A DNA stretch of 64,000 nt, taken from Virgibacillus sp. NKC19-3 (GTDB taxonomy: Bacteria; Bacillota; Bacilli; Bacillales; Amphibacillaceae). The position numbers were made by a program, and so were the translations under genes. The stretch is taken from positions 1,426,001 through 1,490,000 of the forward strand of contig NZ_JAGYHC010000001.1 in the NCBI RefSeq assembly GCF_019837165.1, given 5' to 3'. This document shows positions 9,201 through 17,200 of this stretch, one piece after another. Below the pieces are notes generated by a model. It was not told the DNA's origin. It saw only the letters and a list, made by a program, of their open reading frames with translations, and made no database searches. Every line of letters begins with the position of its first letter. Position 1 is the stretch's first letter.

Positions 9201-9602
9201 AACGACTTCACTAGCACAGAACCTGAGCGTGACCTTAGCCAGGGTTTTGTTGGCTTGCAGAACCACGGTGACGGAGAGACAGTTTTCTACCGCGATGTGA
9301 GGGTCAAGGAGCTACCTGATTTAGGACACGAATATGAAGATGCGAATGCATTAAATGACATCGTTAACCAATTCAAAGAATCTGGTGACATTACGAATGA
9401 CGAAACGGCTCGTTTATTAAATACTCATTTGATATCTGTAAGTCAATATGAAGAAACTGATCAAGCTGATAAAGTGGTTAAACACTTCAATGGTTTCCTT
9501 AACTTGATCGAATACCAAAACGAAGAAGGAACAATAACTGATCAAGCCTATCAAGAATTAGTAGCAGGAACTGAATATTTAATAGAAAGGTGGGAATTAT
9601 GA
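6297..9602 (+). CDS. Secreted multidomain protein: PA14, beta-propeller, CBM6/35, DUF1080 and FIMAH-like domains
   Basis: 1101-residue exported protein. A signal peptide ends near VASA/DT (residue 28). A PA14-like domain (about 70-190) contains YEFRLTSDDGSRL. A glucose/sorbosone-dehydrogenase-like beta-propeller follows (about 215-560: GMDWTDDGDLVVVTSG, GLRTPNGITQLPGG, TVGPDGALYVGG). Next come a CBM6/35-like module (about 680-810, starting FYEAEDATLSG), a DUF1080 domain (about 820-1015; the Pfam family now called 3-keto-disaccharide hydrolase) and a C-terminal helical FIMAH-like domain (about 1016-1101) shared with three other proteins here. Codon use is striking: 60-base samples give 57% GC at 6481 and 60% at 8521, but 32% at 6301 and 30% at 9421. 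The core therefore looks acquired from a high-GC donor, probably actinobacterial, and fitted with local ends. Likely acts on extracellular glycosides; substrate unknown. Confidence 0.85.
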   Translation: MKNVLKKMSSIFAAGLVTISLSQFVASADTLDDDLPPQESGVTLQVYDMARDLSQLCTLRPGQTPNVDRLVPTIDFSTEDDFGLSDRFIAHALANLTVPEEGNYEFRLTSDDGSRLAIDESTIIDHDGLHEATPKTGKVDLTEGVHDLKVEYFDNTNDNILLLEWRPPGSDDFTVVPTEVLSTEADVVRVTAPGTKYCEEQDDEAGDGMPLDSVYPGYTLTDLRPDGFEPMVSGMDWTDDGDLVVVTSGSVSPGGWVDPFEYGEVFVLEGVTNATGPDDVTVNRVATELFNPMGVAVIDDSIYVSERDKLTKLTDPDEDGSYDTHEEVATWPFGENFHEFAFGLEYDSNYFYVNLSVAINNGGATTDPQPAENRGTTIKIDRDTGEVSYVAGGLRTPNGITQLPGGELFAMDNQGSWLPASKLVHVKQDRFFNHFTNPAGPFDDQPVTDPALWIPQNEIGNSPSTPVLLEEGPYAGQLIFGDVTYGGLQRGFLEEVEEEYQGAVFRHSAGLEAGVNRTTVGPDGALYVGGIGEAGNWAEPDKLRYGLQKLTPNSKDVFDMVEMRATKDGFEITYTQPLSEETVNKITEEPNEAFAMDHWKYVPRPTYGGPKVDERTLFVSDAEVSDDATSVTLDVDGLEEGRVVHLRSPRSFTDTEGQELWNTEAWYTLNAIPGYESLADQGFYEAEDATLSGSANVNSEHNGYSGSGFVDGFGSVGASVTFAVNVDQSGTHPVHLRYANGPDPFDGTKAVSVSVNGTELEPWSLASTGDWQTWETVMREMELEEGTNTITLSYDEEDDGNINLDALQVGDNPDACDHQGYEEGYTALFDGTLESFSEWRMAGDGSFGRQSDCTLRTTGGMGLLWHPGHELDNYSLKLDWKLIKDDNGGVFVGFPDPGDDPWVAVDQGYEIQIDESDLPDRTTGSIYTFQGADPEAMERALEPFGSWNSYEIRVQGQNIQVYLNDVLVNDFTSTEPERDLSQGFVGLQNHGDGETVFYRDVRVKELPDLGHEYEDANALNDIVNQFKESGDITNDETARLLNTHLISVSQYEETDQADKVVKHFNGFLNLIEYQNEEGTITDQAYQELVAGTEYLIERWEL

Positions 9603-9688
9603 GTTAGGTATTACCCTTCTGTGGTAGGTGAAAATCTGGCGCAGGAGGAGAACATATCGTATCCTTTTATGAACTAAAATATAATCTA

Positions 9689-9733
9689 ATAGAGAAGGTG
9701 TAACCTTGAGACAGGGTACCCTTCTCTATTTCC
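9689..9733 (+). terminator. Rho-independent terminator
   Basis: ATAGAGAAGG (9689-9698) pairs with CCTTCTCTAT (9720-9729) and is followed by TT. It lies 90 bases after the secreted multidomain protein gene and probably ends its transcript. The rest of the interval up to about 10017 is very AT-rich and holds no gene I can support. Confidence 0.75.
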
Positions 9734-10017
9734 TTCGAAGATCAGGCTGAATATTATCTTGAATATATAGTTATGAAAAGCATAGACTCTTCGTGATTCG
9801 GAATTTAGTAAATATTTTGAAATATTCAATTCATCAAATACGAATTTTAATGCTTTTGGCTGTTTATTGTTTTTATCATTATTCGTATATAGTTGTACTT
9901 TGTTTTTGCGCGATTAAAATTTAAATTATGAAACAGTTAAGATTTAATTTAAATAAATTATATATGGGATAAGATGAATCAATATAACGTCTTGGTTCTG
10001 ATTTCAGGAGTTGGGGG

Positions 10018-10376
10018 TTATCCGGTATTAATATTAAGAGGAATACGTTAGTAGCTTTTATACTAAAGGGGTACTTGCTGCAATAGCTGGGATTATCCTA
10101 ACCAGTAGACTCAATGCAGGGACGGTTAGTGCAGGTGAAATGTATGAGTTAGACGCAATTGCTGCCTGTGTTATTGGAGGAACAAGCTTAATGGGTGGTA
10201 GAGGTAATATTATAGGTGCGATTATAGGTGCTTTATTAATGGCTAGTATTGATAATGGAATGAGTATGTTAAACATTGAAACGTTTTGGCAATCTATCGT
10301 TAAAGGGTTAATTTTAATAATAGCTGTATGGATAGATGTTTCAAGTAGAAAGCAAACTTTAGCTTCTACTACTTAA
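10018..10376 (+). pseudogene. xylH: xylH remnant: C-terminal part of a xylose ABC permease
   Basis: The reading frame gives LSGINIKR at 10018, then after a shift near 10065 gives [18 protein letters not shown] and [20 protein letters not shown] to a normal C-terminus at 10376. This is the end of the XylH (CUT2 xylose permease) family. The N-terminal two thirds are missing, and one base appears to be lost in the run AAAGGGG near 10064, so the fragment cannot encode a working permease. The intact xylA follows after 37 bases, which indicates an ancestral xylF-G-H-A-B type operon whose transporter genes were deleted, perhaps when neighbouring genes were inserted. Confidence 0.85.
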
Positions 10377-10413
10377 TTAAAAAGTAATATATTTAGGAGA
10401 GGAGATATAATTC

Positions 10414-11739
10414 ATGACTTATTTCAACAATATTAACAAAATCAAATACGAAGGTGCCAGTTCAACAAACCCATATGCATTCAAATTTTATAACCCGGAG
10501 GAAAAAGTCGATGGAAAAACGATGGAGGAATATCTCCGTTTCAGTGTAGCGTATTGGCATACATTTACAGAAGATTTATCGGATCCATTCGGTACTGGTA
10601 CTGCGATTCGTCCATGGGATAAATATCAAGGAATGGATTTGGCAAAAGCTCGGGTAGAAGCTGCATTTGAGTTATTTGAAAAACTCGATGTTCCATTTTT
10701 CTGTTTCCATGACGTTGATATTGCACCAGAAGGAAGTAATTTAAAAGAAACGAACCAAAATTTAGATACGATTGTAAGTATGATGAAAGATTATATGAAA
10801 GACAGTAAAACGAAACTGCTTTGGAATACAGCAAATAATTTCACACATCCTCGCTTCGTTCACGGTGCAGCTTCTTCTAACAATGCGGATGTATTTGCAT
10901 ATGCTGCAGCAAAAGTGAAAAAAGGACTGGAAATTAACAAGGAACTTGGGGGAGAAAATTATGTGTTCTGGGGAGGCCGTGAAGGTTATGAAACCTTGTT
11001 AAATACTGACATGAAGTTAGAAATGGATAACTTAGGCCGTTTCTTCCATATGGCGGTAGATTATGCTAAGGAGATTGGCAATGATGTGCAATTTCTCATT
11101 GAACCTAAACCAAAAGAGCCGATGAAACATCTATATGACTTTGATGTAGCAACTGGTTTTGCTTTCTTACAAAATTACAAACTAAACGATCATTTTAAAT
11201 TTAATATTGAAGCAAATCACGCAACCTTAGCTGGGCACACATTTGAACATGAATTAAACTATGCTCGTGTGAATAACATGCTTGGTTCTGTTGATGCTAA
11301 CCAAGGTGACACACTACTAGGTTGGGATACAGATGAATTCCCAACAGACTTATATTCTACAACGTTAGCAATGTATGAAATCATTAAAAATGGTGGACTG
11401 GGCCGTGGAGGTCTGAATTTTGATGCAAAGGTCCGTCGCGGTTCCTTTGAGCAGTATGATTTATTTCACGCGCATATAGCTGGAATGGACAGCTTTGCAG
11501 TTGGGCTAAGAGTGGCTCAAAAATTAGTCGATGATAACGTACTAGATGACGTCGTTGATGGTCGCTATAAGAGTTACACCGAAGGAATTGGATTAGATAT
11601 CGTGGAAGGGAAATCGGATTTTCATAAATTGGAGCAACATGCATTGGGATTAAATGAAATCACTAATCAATCCGGCCGTTTGGAAAAAATTAAAGCTACG
11701 ATTAATCAGTACTTGTTAAGAGAGTACACAGGGGAATAA
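10414..11739 (+). CDS. xylA: Xylose isomerase
   Basis: Converts D-xylose to D-xylulose in the cytoplasm (it also interconverts glucose and fructose in many relatives). It is 441 residues, the normal length of class II enzymes. The catalytic His99 and Asp102 lie in [11 protein letters not shown]. Metal-binding residues lie in [27 protein letters not shown] and GSVDANQGD. The aromatic pocket motif [14 protein letters not shown] is intact. ATG at 10414 follows AGGAGAGGAGAT. The gene sits 22 bases before xylB. No XylR-type operator was seen directly upstream, where the xylH remnant now lies. Confidence 0.97.
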   Translation: MTYFNNINKIKYEGASSTNPYAFKFYNPEEKVDGKTMEEYLRFSVAYWHTFTEDLSDPFGTGTAIRPWDKYQGMDLAKARVEAAFELFEKLDVPFFCFHDVDIAPEGSNLKETNQNLDTIVSMMKDYMKDSKTKLLWNTANNFTHPRFVHGAASSNNADVFAYAAAKVKKGLEINKELGGENYVFWGGREGYETLLNTDMKLEMDNLGRFFHMAVDYAKEIGNDVQFLIEPKPKEPMKHLYDFDVATGFAFLQNYKLNDHFKFNIEANHATLAGHTFEHELNYARVNNMLGSVDANQGDTLLGWDTDEFPTDLYSTTLAMYEIIKNGGLGRGGLNFDAKVRRGSFEQYDLFHAHIAGMDSFAVGLRVAQKLVDDNVLDDVVDGRYKSYTEGIGLDIVEGKSDFHKLEQHALGLNEITNQSGRLEKIKATINQYLLREYTGE

Positions 11740-11761
11740 GTATTTACATGGGGGTATTGCT

Positions 11762-13261
11762 ATGAAATACGTGATTGGTGTCGATTTAGGGACAAGTGCG
11801 GTTAAAATTTTGCTCGTTAATCAACACGGAGACGTGGTCTATGTTGTATCAAAATCCCTTTCATTAATTCAAGAAAAAACAGGATGCAGTGAACAGAATC
11901 CGCAGGACTGGGTGGATCAGACGATTTTGGGGCTGTCTGATCTCTTGAAAACCTTTAATGGCGATCCAATTGATATTGAAGGGATTAGTTTTTCCGGACA
12001 AATGCATGGTTTAGTCTTGCTGGATGAAAATAATGGTGCTTTGCGTAATGCCATTCTCTGGAATGATACACGCACAACGGCGCAATGTCAGGAAATCTAT
12101 GATGCTGTTGGAAAAGAGCGTTTATTGGAAATAACGAATAACCCTGCATTAGAAGGCTTCACATTACCAAAATTATTATGGATAAGGGAGCATGAACCAA
12201 AGGTATACGCAAAAGCAGATAAATTCGTTTTACCTAAAGATTACTTACGCTACAAATTAACAGGCGAGTTACAAATGGAATATTCGGATGCAGCTGGTAC
12301 GTTGTTATTCAATGTGACAGAGAAAAAATGGAGCAAAGAAATATGCGATGTTCTCGGAATTGATTTGGCTGTTTGTCCACCATTAGTAGAATCACATGCG
12401 GAAGTAGGGAATTTGACACCTGAAGTTGCTGAGAAAACAGGACTTACGAATACGACTCGTGTTTTTGCTGGTGGAGCGGATAATGCTTGTGGAGCGATTG
12501 GTTCTGGTATTTTAGAAGATGGGAAGACATTAGTTAGTACTGGAACTTCTGGTGTTGTTTTGTCCTATGAATCTAGTAATGAAAAGGAATTTCAAGGGAA
12601 AGTGCATTATTTTAATCATGGAGCTCCGGATGCATTTTACACGATGGGCGTAACGCTCGCAGCCGGTTATAGTCTTAGATGGTTTAAAGATGTTTTTGCG
12701 GATAATGAATCCTTTGAAGAGTTTGTAGCTGACGTGGACACCGTTCCTATCGGTTCGAATGGTTTATTATTTACGCCATATTTGACAGGAGAAAGAACTC
12801 CTCATGCGGATGCATCTATTCGTGCTAGTTTTATTGGGATCGATGGATCGCATGTTAGACGGGATTTTGTCCGGGCAGTGATGGAAGGAATTACGTTTTC
12901 ATTGCATGAATCGATTAACATTTTCAGGAAAAATGGAAAGATTATTGATACAATTATTTCAACTGGTGGAGGCGCGAAAAGTGAAGACTGGCTACAGATA
13001 CAGGCAGACATCTTTGATGCGAAAGTCGTAAAATTGTCCAGTGAGCAAGGTCCAGGAATGGGAGCGGCTATGTTAGCAGCCTATGGTTGTGGATGGTTTG
13101 ATTCTCTGCAGGAGTGTGCGAATGAATTTCTGGCGGAAGATAAAGTATTTCGGCCAAATAGAGCTAATGTGGAACAGTATAAAAAATTATTCACTTTATA
13201 TCAGGAAGTCTATAGGCAGACGAAAGAGTTGAATGAGAAATTGGTAGAATACCGAAAATAA
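11762..13261 (+). CDS. xylB: Xylulokinase
   Basis: Phosphorylates D-xylulose to xylulose 5-phosphate for the pentose phosphate pathway. It is a 499-residue FGGY-family kinase with the N-terminal phosphate loop GVDLGTSAVKILLV, the substrate region FSGQMHGLVLLD with NAILWNDTRT, and the second ATPase-fold half with GGADNACGAIGSG, STGTSGVV and STGGGAKSEDW. Start ATG at 11762 follows GGGGGTATT-type purines. It forms a two-gene operon with xylA and is followed at once by a terminator. Xylose entry would need another transporter because the local xylH is broken. Confidence 0.96.
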   Translation: MKYVIGVDLGTSAVKILLVNQHGDVVYVVSKSLSLIQEKTGCSEQNPQDWVDQTILGLSDLLKTFNGDPIDIEGISFSGQMHGLVLLDENNGALRNAILWNDTRTTAQCQEIYDAVGKERLLEITNNPALEGFTLPKLLWIREHEPKVYAKADKFVLPKDYLRYKLTGELQMEYSDAAGTLLFNVTEKKWSKEICDVLGIDLAVCPPLVESHAEVGNLTPEVAEKTGLTNTTRVFAGGADNACGAIGSGILEDGKTLVSTGTSGVVLSYESSNEKEFQGKVHYFNHGAPDAFYTMGVTLAAGYSLRWFKDVFADNESFEEFVADVDTVPIGSNGLLFTPYLTGERTPHADASIRASFIGIDGSHVRRDFVRAVMEGITFSLHESINIFRKNGKIIDTIISTGGGAKSEDWLQIQADIFDAKVVKLSSEQGPGMGAAMLAAYGCGWFDSLQECANEFLAEDKVFRPNRANVEQYKKLFTLYQEVYRQTKELNEKLVEYRK

Positions 13262-13266
13262 TGAAG

Positions 13267-13293
13267 CACCAGCTTTTTTAGCTGGTGTTTTAT
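13267..13293 (+). terminator. Rho-independent terminator of xylAB
   Basis: CACCAGCT (13267-13274) pairs with AGCTGGTG (13280-13287) and is followed by TTTT. Confidence 0.9.
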
Positions 13294-13295
13294 TT

Positions 13296-13970
13296 ATGTT
13301 TTTTCAGTGGGAGATGAAACAAGAGAAGTACAACAAGGTAGGGAGAACAGACTTGGATATTAGTGATGATTCTTTTCTACGACAATCACATGTTAGGCAA
13401 CCTTTTATAAAGAAAATAGCTACATTGGTTAAAAAAGATATAATATTAAATTGCAATGCGCTACTATTTAATTTTATGTCGTGGCCCATCAGGCGTTTAC
13501 ATACGAAAGTATAAAATGCCTGTTTACAATATCTCTGGAGAAAGAGCTGAATTATTCTATACTACTGGGGACGTAAAAATTGAGATAGAAAAGAAGTTGA
13601 GTATTCAATAGTCCCCATCCCATCTATTTGAATAGATGGGAGCTAAGTTTAGTGTTTAGAAGGACTATCAGTATACCCTGAATTGTGAAGTACGCTCCCT
13701 CACTTACACATTTCAGTTTACACTCCCTAATTTCATTTGTATTCAGTTATTCCAATGAAATGATTTCCAAATATCTTCTCTCTTTTTTCTCGTTTTCTTC
13801 GATAGATAAATTCCTAGTTTCACTAGTTGGCTTTTTAAATAGTATCTACTTCATCATACCATCTTGATCCTCCAATATTTCAAAAAAAGTTACACCTATT
13901 TTCTTCGTAGGAATAGATTACAAATAGTAGTAAGGAGAATGTGTAAGAAAAATAATAAAATTAAAATTTC
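13296..13970. other. Gene-poor interval with a short frame and repeats
   Basis: No gene of known family. A 51-residue + strand frame at 13456-13611 (starting MRYYLILCRGPSGVYIRKYK) overlaps other short frames and lacks a good ribosome binding site; I do not recognise it and it may be a relic. Immediately after it is a near-perfect palindrome, TCCCATCTATT at 13618-13628 against AATAGATGGGA at 13631-13641 with a two-base loop. A 30-base repeat copy follows (separate entry). The stretch reads like old insertion debris, but no transposase can be identified. Confidence 0.3.
13643..13672 (+). repeat. 30-bp direct repeat, copy 1
   Basis: CTAAGTTTAGTGTTT followed by AGAAGGACTATCAGT is identical to 26347-26376. 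Here it follows a palindrome; the other copy abuts the right end of the IS1182 relic. A weaker related stretch (TTAGAAGACTATTAG) lies near 46830. Confidence 0.8.
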
Positions 13971-13974
13971 CTTG

Positions 13975-14003
13975 TTGACGAAATTAAAAGAATAATTTAT
14001 AAT
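13975..14003 (+). promoter_or_regulatory. Sigma-A-type promoter for the sugar-acid operon
   Basis: TTGACG (13975-13980), 17-base spacer, TATAAT (13998-14003). Just downstream is an inverted repeat AATTC-N8-GAATT (about 14002-14019) and a CACAC/GTGT pair up to about 14053, candidate sites for the IclR-family regulator encoded one gene further on. Confidence 0.7.
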
Positions 14004-14077
14004 TCATAATACAGAATTAAGTTCCACACACAGAATAATGTATAGTAATGTGTATGCTTACTTGAGGAGGGGTAAAG

Positions 14078-14944
14078 GTGTCACACAATCGAATTTATCG
14101 CTCTGGAAAATCTCTTATTAACCAATTGGAAAAAACTCAGGCACCAGTAAATGGAATTGTTTTATGGCACTTAGGGCAATCAGGTGTTGTTTTAAAATCA
14201 GAACATGGTATGTGTTATTTTGATCCCTATTTATCTAACTACATAGAAGATAACAACCTTGTTGAGCCTGGTTTATTGGAGCGCAGTTATGATCCTCCAA
14301 TCCAACCGGATGATATTAGTAACGCTGACATTGTTTTCATTACACATGATCACTTGGACCATCTTGATCCCGAAACTTTAGCAGGAATAGCAAAACACTC
14401 TCCACAGGTGAAATTCATCTGTCCTGCACCATCGATTTTAAAGTTAAAAGAAGTGGGCATTAAAGAAGAAAGTATTTATGCTGCTAAAGCTATAGAAAAG
14501 CTGGTTGTAAATGGGATAGAGGTGACACCTATACCAGCTAAACATGAAGATTATCTTATTGATAAGAATGGGGATCACTATTATCTTGGTTATATTCTTA
14601 ATATAAATGGTGTAACATTTTACCATGCTGGGGATACAATTGTTTTTAATGAGCTTATTGAATATCTATACCCGTTTTCTATTGCGATTGCGTACTTACC
14701 AATTAACGGAAGAGATTGGCGACGATCTGAACAAGGAGTGTTAGGTAATATGGATTTTCGGGATGCTGTTGAATTGTCACAAGCTGTGGGGATCGATTTA
14801 ATAGTGCCTGCGCATTATGATTTATTTGAATCTAATACGGAAAATCCGGCCTATTTTGTAGATTATATTTATCAAAACTATCCGGGGCAAAAATTTAAAC
14901 TAATGGTCCCAGGTGAACGAATGGTTTATCTATCTGAAGTCTAG
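14078..14944 (+). CDS. Metallo-beta-lactamase fold hydrolase, UlaG-like
   Basis: 288-residue cytoplasmic metal-dependent hydrolase. It carries the zinc-binding THDHLDHLDP motif, FYHAGDT and a late PAHYDLFESN, as in the UlaG family (L-ascorbate-6-phosphate lactonase). The start is a GTG at 14078 preceded by GAGGAGGGG. As first gene of the operon that follows, with a sugar dehydrogenase-like and an acid dehydratase-like enzyme, it is likely to open a sugar lactone (inference). True substrate is unknown; other UlaG-like proteins hydrolyse phosphodiesters or amides. Confidence 0.85.
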   Translation: MSHNRIYRSGKSLINQLEKTQAPVNGIVLWHLGQSGVVLKSEHGMCYFDPYLSNYIEDNNLVEPGLLERSYDPPIQPDDISNADIVFITHDHLDHLDPETLAGIAKHSPQVKFICPAPSILKLKEVGIKEESIYAAKAIEKLVVNGIEVTPIPAKHEDYLIDKNGDHYYLGYILNINGVTFYHAGDTIVFNELIEYLYPFSIAIAYLPINGRDWRRSEQGVLGNMDFRDAVELSQAVGIDLIVPAHYDLFESNTENPAYFVDYIYQNYPGQKFKLMVPGERMVYLSEV

Positions 14945-14969
14945 AAAGTAAAAGTATTTTAGAATAAAA

Positions 14970-14983
14970 TGAAAGCGTTTTAT
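14970..14983 (+). promoter_or_regulatory. Candidate CcpA (cre) site
   Basis: TGAAAGCGTTTTAT matches the core TGNAANCGNT of cre but not the final CA. It lies between the lactonase-like gene and the IclR regulator gene, where it could reduce expression when preferred sugars are present. Confidence 0.45.
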
Positions 14984-15068
14984 TAATTTTTTACAAAATT
15001 TTAATAGGTATTTTACAGCTAATAAATATAAGTAGCGTATTATTCAAGTATGAAGGATGGCGAAATCA

Positions 15069-15833
15069 ATGACCGCAAAATACAATGTTCCAGCTCTTGA
15101 AAAATCAATTGCTATATTGAATTTAATTGCTGAATCGCAAGGGGAATATACCATTACAGAAATCCATAAAAAATTGGCTATTTCTAAGACAACTGTATTC
15201 TCAATTATAAAAGTACTTGAAGAGCATGACATTGTAAAAAAGAATGAAAAAGGTGAATACAAGACAGGTGTTAAACTTTATGAATTAGGTATGTCCTATA
15301 TTTCAGAAGTAGACATAGTGAAAATTGCAAGACCATACATTGAGAACTTAATGGAGGAAACGGGATATACGGTTCATTTGGGGGTGATCGATGAGGGGGA
15401 ATTATTATATGTTGATAAAGTCGAGCCAAATTCGTTTATCCGATTTTCTACTTACCCGGGGTTGCGATCAGAATTTCATGTAACCAGCTTGGGTAAGGCA
15501 ATTGCAGCTTATTTAACCGAACAAGAGCTTGACGACATAATTGCCAGGAAAGGCTTAGCAATACATACACCACATACCATAACAGACGTAGATGAATTCA
15601 AGGAGGCCTTAAAGGAGATTCGGAATGTTGGACATGCCATTGAAGATGAAGAAGGAGAAATAGGGGTGAGGTGTATTGGTGTTCCGGTATTTAATGAAAA
15701 TAACGTTGTAGCATCTGTTAGTATTGTTGGTCATTCCTCAATGCTGAGTTTCCAAAATGCTCATGAGTTAATAGAGCGATTAAAACGGGTAGCCCAAAAC
15801 ATTTCAAAAGAGTTAGGATCTGTAAATTATTAA
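15069..15833 (+). CDS. IclR-family transcriptional regulator
   Basis: About 254 residues. The N-terminal winged helix-turn-helix (YTITEIHKKLAISKTTVFSIIKVLEEHDIV) is followed by a C-terminal IclR effector domain with TGYTVHLGVIDEGELLYVDKVE, SLGKAIAAYLTEQE and EGEIGVRCIGVPVF. An ATG at 15057 is too close to GAAGG; the ATG at 15069 has the better spacing. IclR proteins usually sense small acids and control adjacent degradation genes, so this is the likely local regulator of the 14.1-25.5 kb operon. It sits second in the operon in the same direction rather than divergently. Confidence 0.92.
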   Translation: MTAKYNVPALEKSIAILNLIAESQGEYTITEIHKKLAISKTTVFSIIKVLEEHDIVKKNEKGEYKTGVKLYELGMSYISEVDIVKIARPYIENLMEETGYTVHLGVIDEGELLYVDKVEPNSFIRFSTYPGLRSEFHVTSLGKAIAAYLTEQELDDIIARKGLAIHTPHTITDVDEFKEALKEIRNVGHAIEDEEGEIGVRCIGVPVFNENNVVASVSIVGHSSMLSFQNAHELIERLKRVAQNISKELGSVNY

Positions 15834-15871
15834 TTATAGATGCACGAATTACTAAAATGGAGGCCTCAATT

Positions 15872-17164
15872 ATGAACAAAAGTAACGCGCAGTTCTATCA
15901 GGAAGCAAATGTATACTCACCAGGTGGGGTTCATACTTCAATTCGGAATGTAGATCCACATCTTATTTTTACAAAAGCCGAAGGAGCATATATTGAAGAT
16001 GTCGAAGGAAACAGATTTATTGATTATCAAGCAGCTTTTGGACCGTTTGTTTTAGGTCATAATTATCCAAAAGTAAATGAAAGAGTGATAGATGCGATTT
16101 CTCGTACTGATTTATTCGGTGTGGGAACAACAGATTTGGAAATCGAACTTTCGAAAAAAATTTGTCAACATGTTCCATCATCAGAACAGGTGTTGTTTTG
16201 TAACTCAGGTTCCGAGGCTACTTATCATGCTATTCGATTAGCGCGGGCGGTAACAGAGAAACCAAAGTTAATTAAATTTCAAGGATGTTATCATGGCTGG
16301 CATGATTATGTGGCACGTAATATGCTGAGTGACTGGGACAAAATTGGCAAGCGTGATCCGGGATCGGCTGGCATGTTAGAAGAAGCAATCGAGAATACAC
16401 TTGTTTGTACTTTTAATAACCTAGAAAATGTTGAACAAACGTTAAAAGAAAATCAAGGTGAAGTAGCAGCAATTATGGTTGAGCCAATTCCGCATAACAT
16501 TGGTTGCGTCTTGCCAGAGAGTGGGTTCTTAGAAGGATTAAGTAAACTTTGTTCTGAATATGGGGCACTACTCATTTTTGATGAGGTGATTACAGGATTT
16601 CGTCACGATATTGGTGGCTTTCAAAAGGTTAGCGGAGTATCGCCGGACCTTACAACATTAGGTAAAGCAATGGCAAATGGTTATCCCATTGCCGCAGTTG
16701 CTGGTAAGAAAGAATATATGTCTCGCTTTAATACTCAACCGGGTGGTGATGTATGGTTTGCTGGAACATATAATGGCCATGCAGTTGGAACTGCAGCTTC
16801 ACTTGCTACGATTGAGGTGATGGAAAATGAACCAGTACATGATCATATTTTTAGACTTGGTGACAGAATGCGTTCCGGTATTAAGGAAATACACGACCGT
16901 CTAGATATTAACGCAATTGTGACAGGAATTGGTTCTGTATGGACATCGTACTTTATGGATTCATTACCGAAAAATTATGGAGATCTGCAAAATAATGATG
17001 GTGACCTTTATGTTGCCTATCGAAAAAAGCTAATTGAAAAAGGTATATACAAAATGCCAATGAACTTAAAACGCAATCATATAAGCTATAGCCATACAGA
17101 GAAAGAAGTTGATCAGACTTTAGAGGCTATAGATGATGTATTACGTGAATTAGTTAGGGAATAA
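15872..17164 (+). CDS. Class III aminotransferase, glutamate-1-semialdehyde aminomutase-like
   Basis: PLP-dependent fold-type I enzyme of 430 residues. Family features are the N-terminal SPGGVHTSIR, the cofactor loop FCNSGSEATYHAIRLARA, YHGWHD, the PLP-phosphate/aspartate motif IFDEVITGFR and the Schiff-base lysine in TLGKAMANGYP. I start at ATG 15872 because GGAGG precedes it at 8 bases. It resembles HemL, but this catabolic setting argues against a role in tetrapyrrole synthesis; an amino-sugar or amino-acid transamination is more likely. The amine substrate is unknown. Confidence 0.88.
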   Translation: MNKSNAQFYQEANVYSPGGVHTSIRNVDPHLIFTKAEGAYIEDVEGNRFIDYQAAFGPFVLGHNYPKVNERVIDAISRTDLFGVGTTDLEIELSKKICQHVPSSEQVLFCNSGSEATYHAIRLARAVTEKPKLIKFQGCYHGWHDYVARNMLSDWDKIGKRDPGSAGMLEEAIENTLVCTFNNLENVEQTLKENQGEVAAIMVEPIPHNIGCVLPESGFLEGLSKLCSEYGALLIFDEVITGFRHDIGGFQKVSGVSPDLTTLGKAMANGYPIAAVAGKKEYMSRFNTQPGGDVWFAGTYNGHAVGTAASLATIEVMENEPVHDHIFRLGDRMRSGIKEIHDRLDINAIVTGIGSVWTSYFMDSLPKNYGDLQNNDGDLYVAYRKKLIEKGIYKMPMNLKRNHISYSHTEKEVDQTLEAIDDVLRELVRE

Positions 17165-17200
17165 AGATTAAAAAAAATACGAATTAAGGGAGGTTTATCA

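Noticed and set aside
8832-9266. Minus-strand frame of 144 codons in the DUF1080 region
   Set aside because: Shadow of the real gene; no start signal or family resemblance.
9895-9922. TTGTAC-N16-TAAAAT considered as the xylAB promoter
   Set aside because: Weak -35 box and distance of about 500 bases from xylA; not enough to call.
13618-13641. Palindrome considered as an IS200/IS605 end or CRISPR-like repeat unit
   Set aside because: Only one copy, no transposase or spacer array nearby, so it is described only as a palindrome.
15857-15871. Upstream ATG for the aminotransferase
   Set aside because: GGAGG overlaps or follows this codon; the ATG at 15872 has correct spacing and gives the family N-terminus.
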